Assembly: GCF_014643375.1 (NCBI RefSeq)
Contig: NZ_BMJJ01000005.1
Coordinates: forward strand, 186,001 to 250,000
Source: Aureimonas glaciei
Lineage (GTDB): Bacteria > Pseudomonadota > Alphaproteobacteria > Rhizobiales > Rhizobiaceae
Reading direction: 5' to 3'
Length of the DNA: 64,000 bases
The position numbers and the translations under genes were made by a program. Numbering within the stretch: the first letter of the stretch is position 1; each line of letters starts with the position of its first letter. The notes beneath the pieces are model-generated. The model was not told where the DNA came from, made no database searches, and saw only the letters and a list, made by a program, of their open reading frames with translations. Positions 63,608 to 64,000 of this stretch are shown piece by piece.

Positions 63608-64000
63608 GTGACGTCCGGAACTCAGCTGATCGACCGAGCGGTCGCCGTCATGGACGTTGTGGCCGCTTCAGGAGCGTCCGGGGCACAGCTCAAGGACATC
63701 GCGCTGGAGAGCGGGCTCAACACGGCGACGTGCCACCGCGTTCTGACCAGCCTCGTCAGCCATGGCCTTTTGTCCCGCGACGCGGCGCGCCGCTATGTCC
63801 TCGGCAACAAGCTGATGGTCCTCGGGGCCCGGGCGTCCAATGGTCCGGGACTTCGGGGCCTGTGCGCGCCGACGCTTGACCGGTTGCGCCAACACAGCGG
63901 TGAAACCGCCGTCCTGATGCTGCGCAATGCCGGAATGTCGGTCTGCGTCGACCGACGGGAGGGCGACATCGCCTTTCGCACCCTGACGGGATCGATCGGC
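63608..64000 (+). CDS. IclR-family transcriptional regulator (5' part)
   Basis: The gene runs off the right edge; 131 residues are visible. The start is the GTG at 63608, because an in-frame TGA lies three codons upstream; no clear ribosome-binding site precedes it. The N-terminal winged helix is typical IclR: LIDRAVAVMDVVAASGASGA, then KDIALESGLNTATCHRVLTS and RRYVLGNKLMVLG. The start of the effector domain follows (LRQHSGETAVLMLRNAGMSV). Such regulators control catabolism of aromatic or sugar acids; the target is likely outside the window. Operator-like repeats lie just upstream. Confidence 0.88.
   Translation, partial: MTSGTQLIDRAVAVMDVVAASGASGAQLKDIALESGLNTATCHRVLTSLVSHGLLSRDAARRYVLGNKLMVLGARASNGPGLRGLCAPTLDRLRQHSGETAVLMLRNAGMSVCVDRREGDIAFRTLTGSIG

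Noticed and set aside
63598-63879. A short plus-strand frame starting at 63598 as the gene at the right edge
   Set aside because: It is a shifted frame inside the IclR gene; the frame from 63608 gives the family helix-turn-helix and runs open to the window end.

Overview
The window is about 64 kb of GC-rich DNA (roughly two thirds G+C by eye) from an alphaproteobacterium. The heme-sensing FixL/FixJ pair, a MucR/Ros zinc-finger regulator, a hmuPTUV heme-uptake operon with Irr-like boxes, ExoD and DUF2076 proteins and many TRAP transporters point to the order Hyphomicrobiales (Rhizobiales). A family such as Aurantimonadaceae is a guess. It looks like ordinary chromosome: 57 protein genes, tightly packed, many with ATGA/GTGA overlaps. 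I saw no rRNA, tRNA, CRISPR array, prophage or insertion sequence.

Region 1 (1-21.7 kb) is mostly housekeeping and stress: an ExoD tail, a Crp/Fnr regulator, a NUDIX hydrolase and an unrecognised 234-residue protein. Next come an OmpR-type two-component pair and a divergent RND efflux pump, separated by a large near-palindrome. Then follow a DUF2076 protein, a DUF938 methyltransferase, an SDR protein without the usual catalytic Tyr/Lys, B12-dependent methionine synthase (metH), 3-methyladenine glycosylase, a class III aminotransferase, a CsoR/FrmR-type sensor, Mn-catalase, a nitrilase-fold hydrolase and a HAD phosphatase.

Region 2 (21.9-33 kb) holds a GntR regulator with a TRAP transporter, then fixL-fixJ with an extra single-domain receiver, a low-GC small gene, mucR, and a pair of catabolic genes (3-hydroxyisobutyryl-CoA hydrolase and a GMC oxidoreductase).

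Region 3 (33.3-39.4 kb) is a heme acquisition locus: hmuP-hmuT-hmuU-hmuV on the minus strand, divergent from the outer-membrane receptor hmuR and an IsdG/HmuQ-type heme-degrading monooxygenase. Two Irr-like iron boxes lie between them.

Region 4 (39.4-60 kb) is a carbohydrate and osmolyte island. It has a ribose-type sugar ABC transporter and a betaine-type ABC transporter with a tandemly duplicated permease. Beside these are an aldonolactone oxidase, an SDR dehydrogenase, an XylX-like 2-keto-3-deoxy-pentonate dehydratase and a Fae-like (formaldehyde-activating enzyme family) protein lacking the expected active-site His. A hexuronate module follows (uxuA, a second TRAP transporter, a GntR regulator) with an iron-type alcohol dehydrogenase. 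The last part (60-64 kb) holds a small serine hydrolase, a DEDDh exonuclease, an Fsr-like MFS exporter and the start of an IclR regulator cut by the window edge.

The most novel lead is the XylX-like / SDR / lactone oxidase / Fae-like group at 47.8-51.9 kb. It may be a pentonate pathway with a built-in aldehyde-handling protein. This is inference from gene content only.
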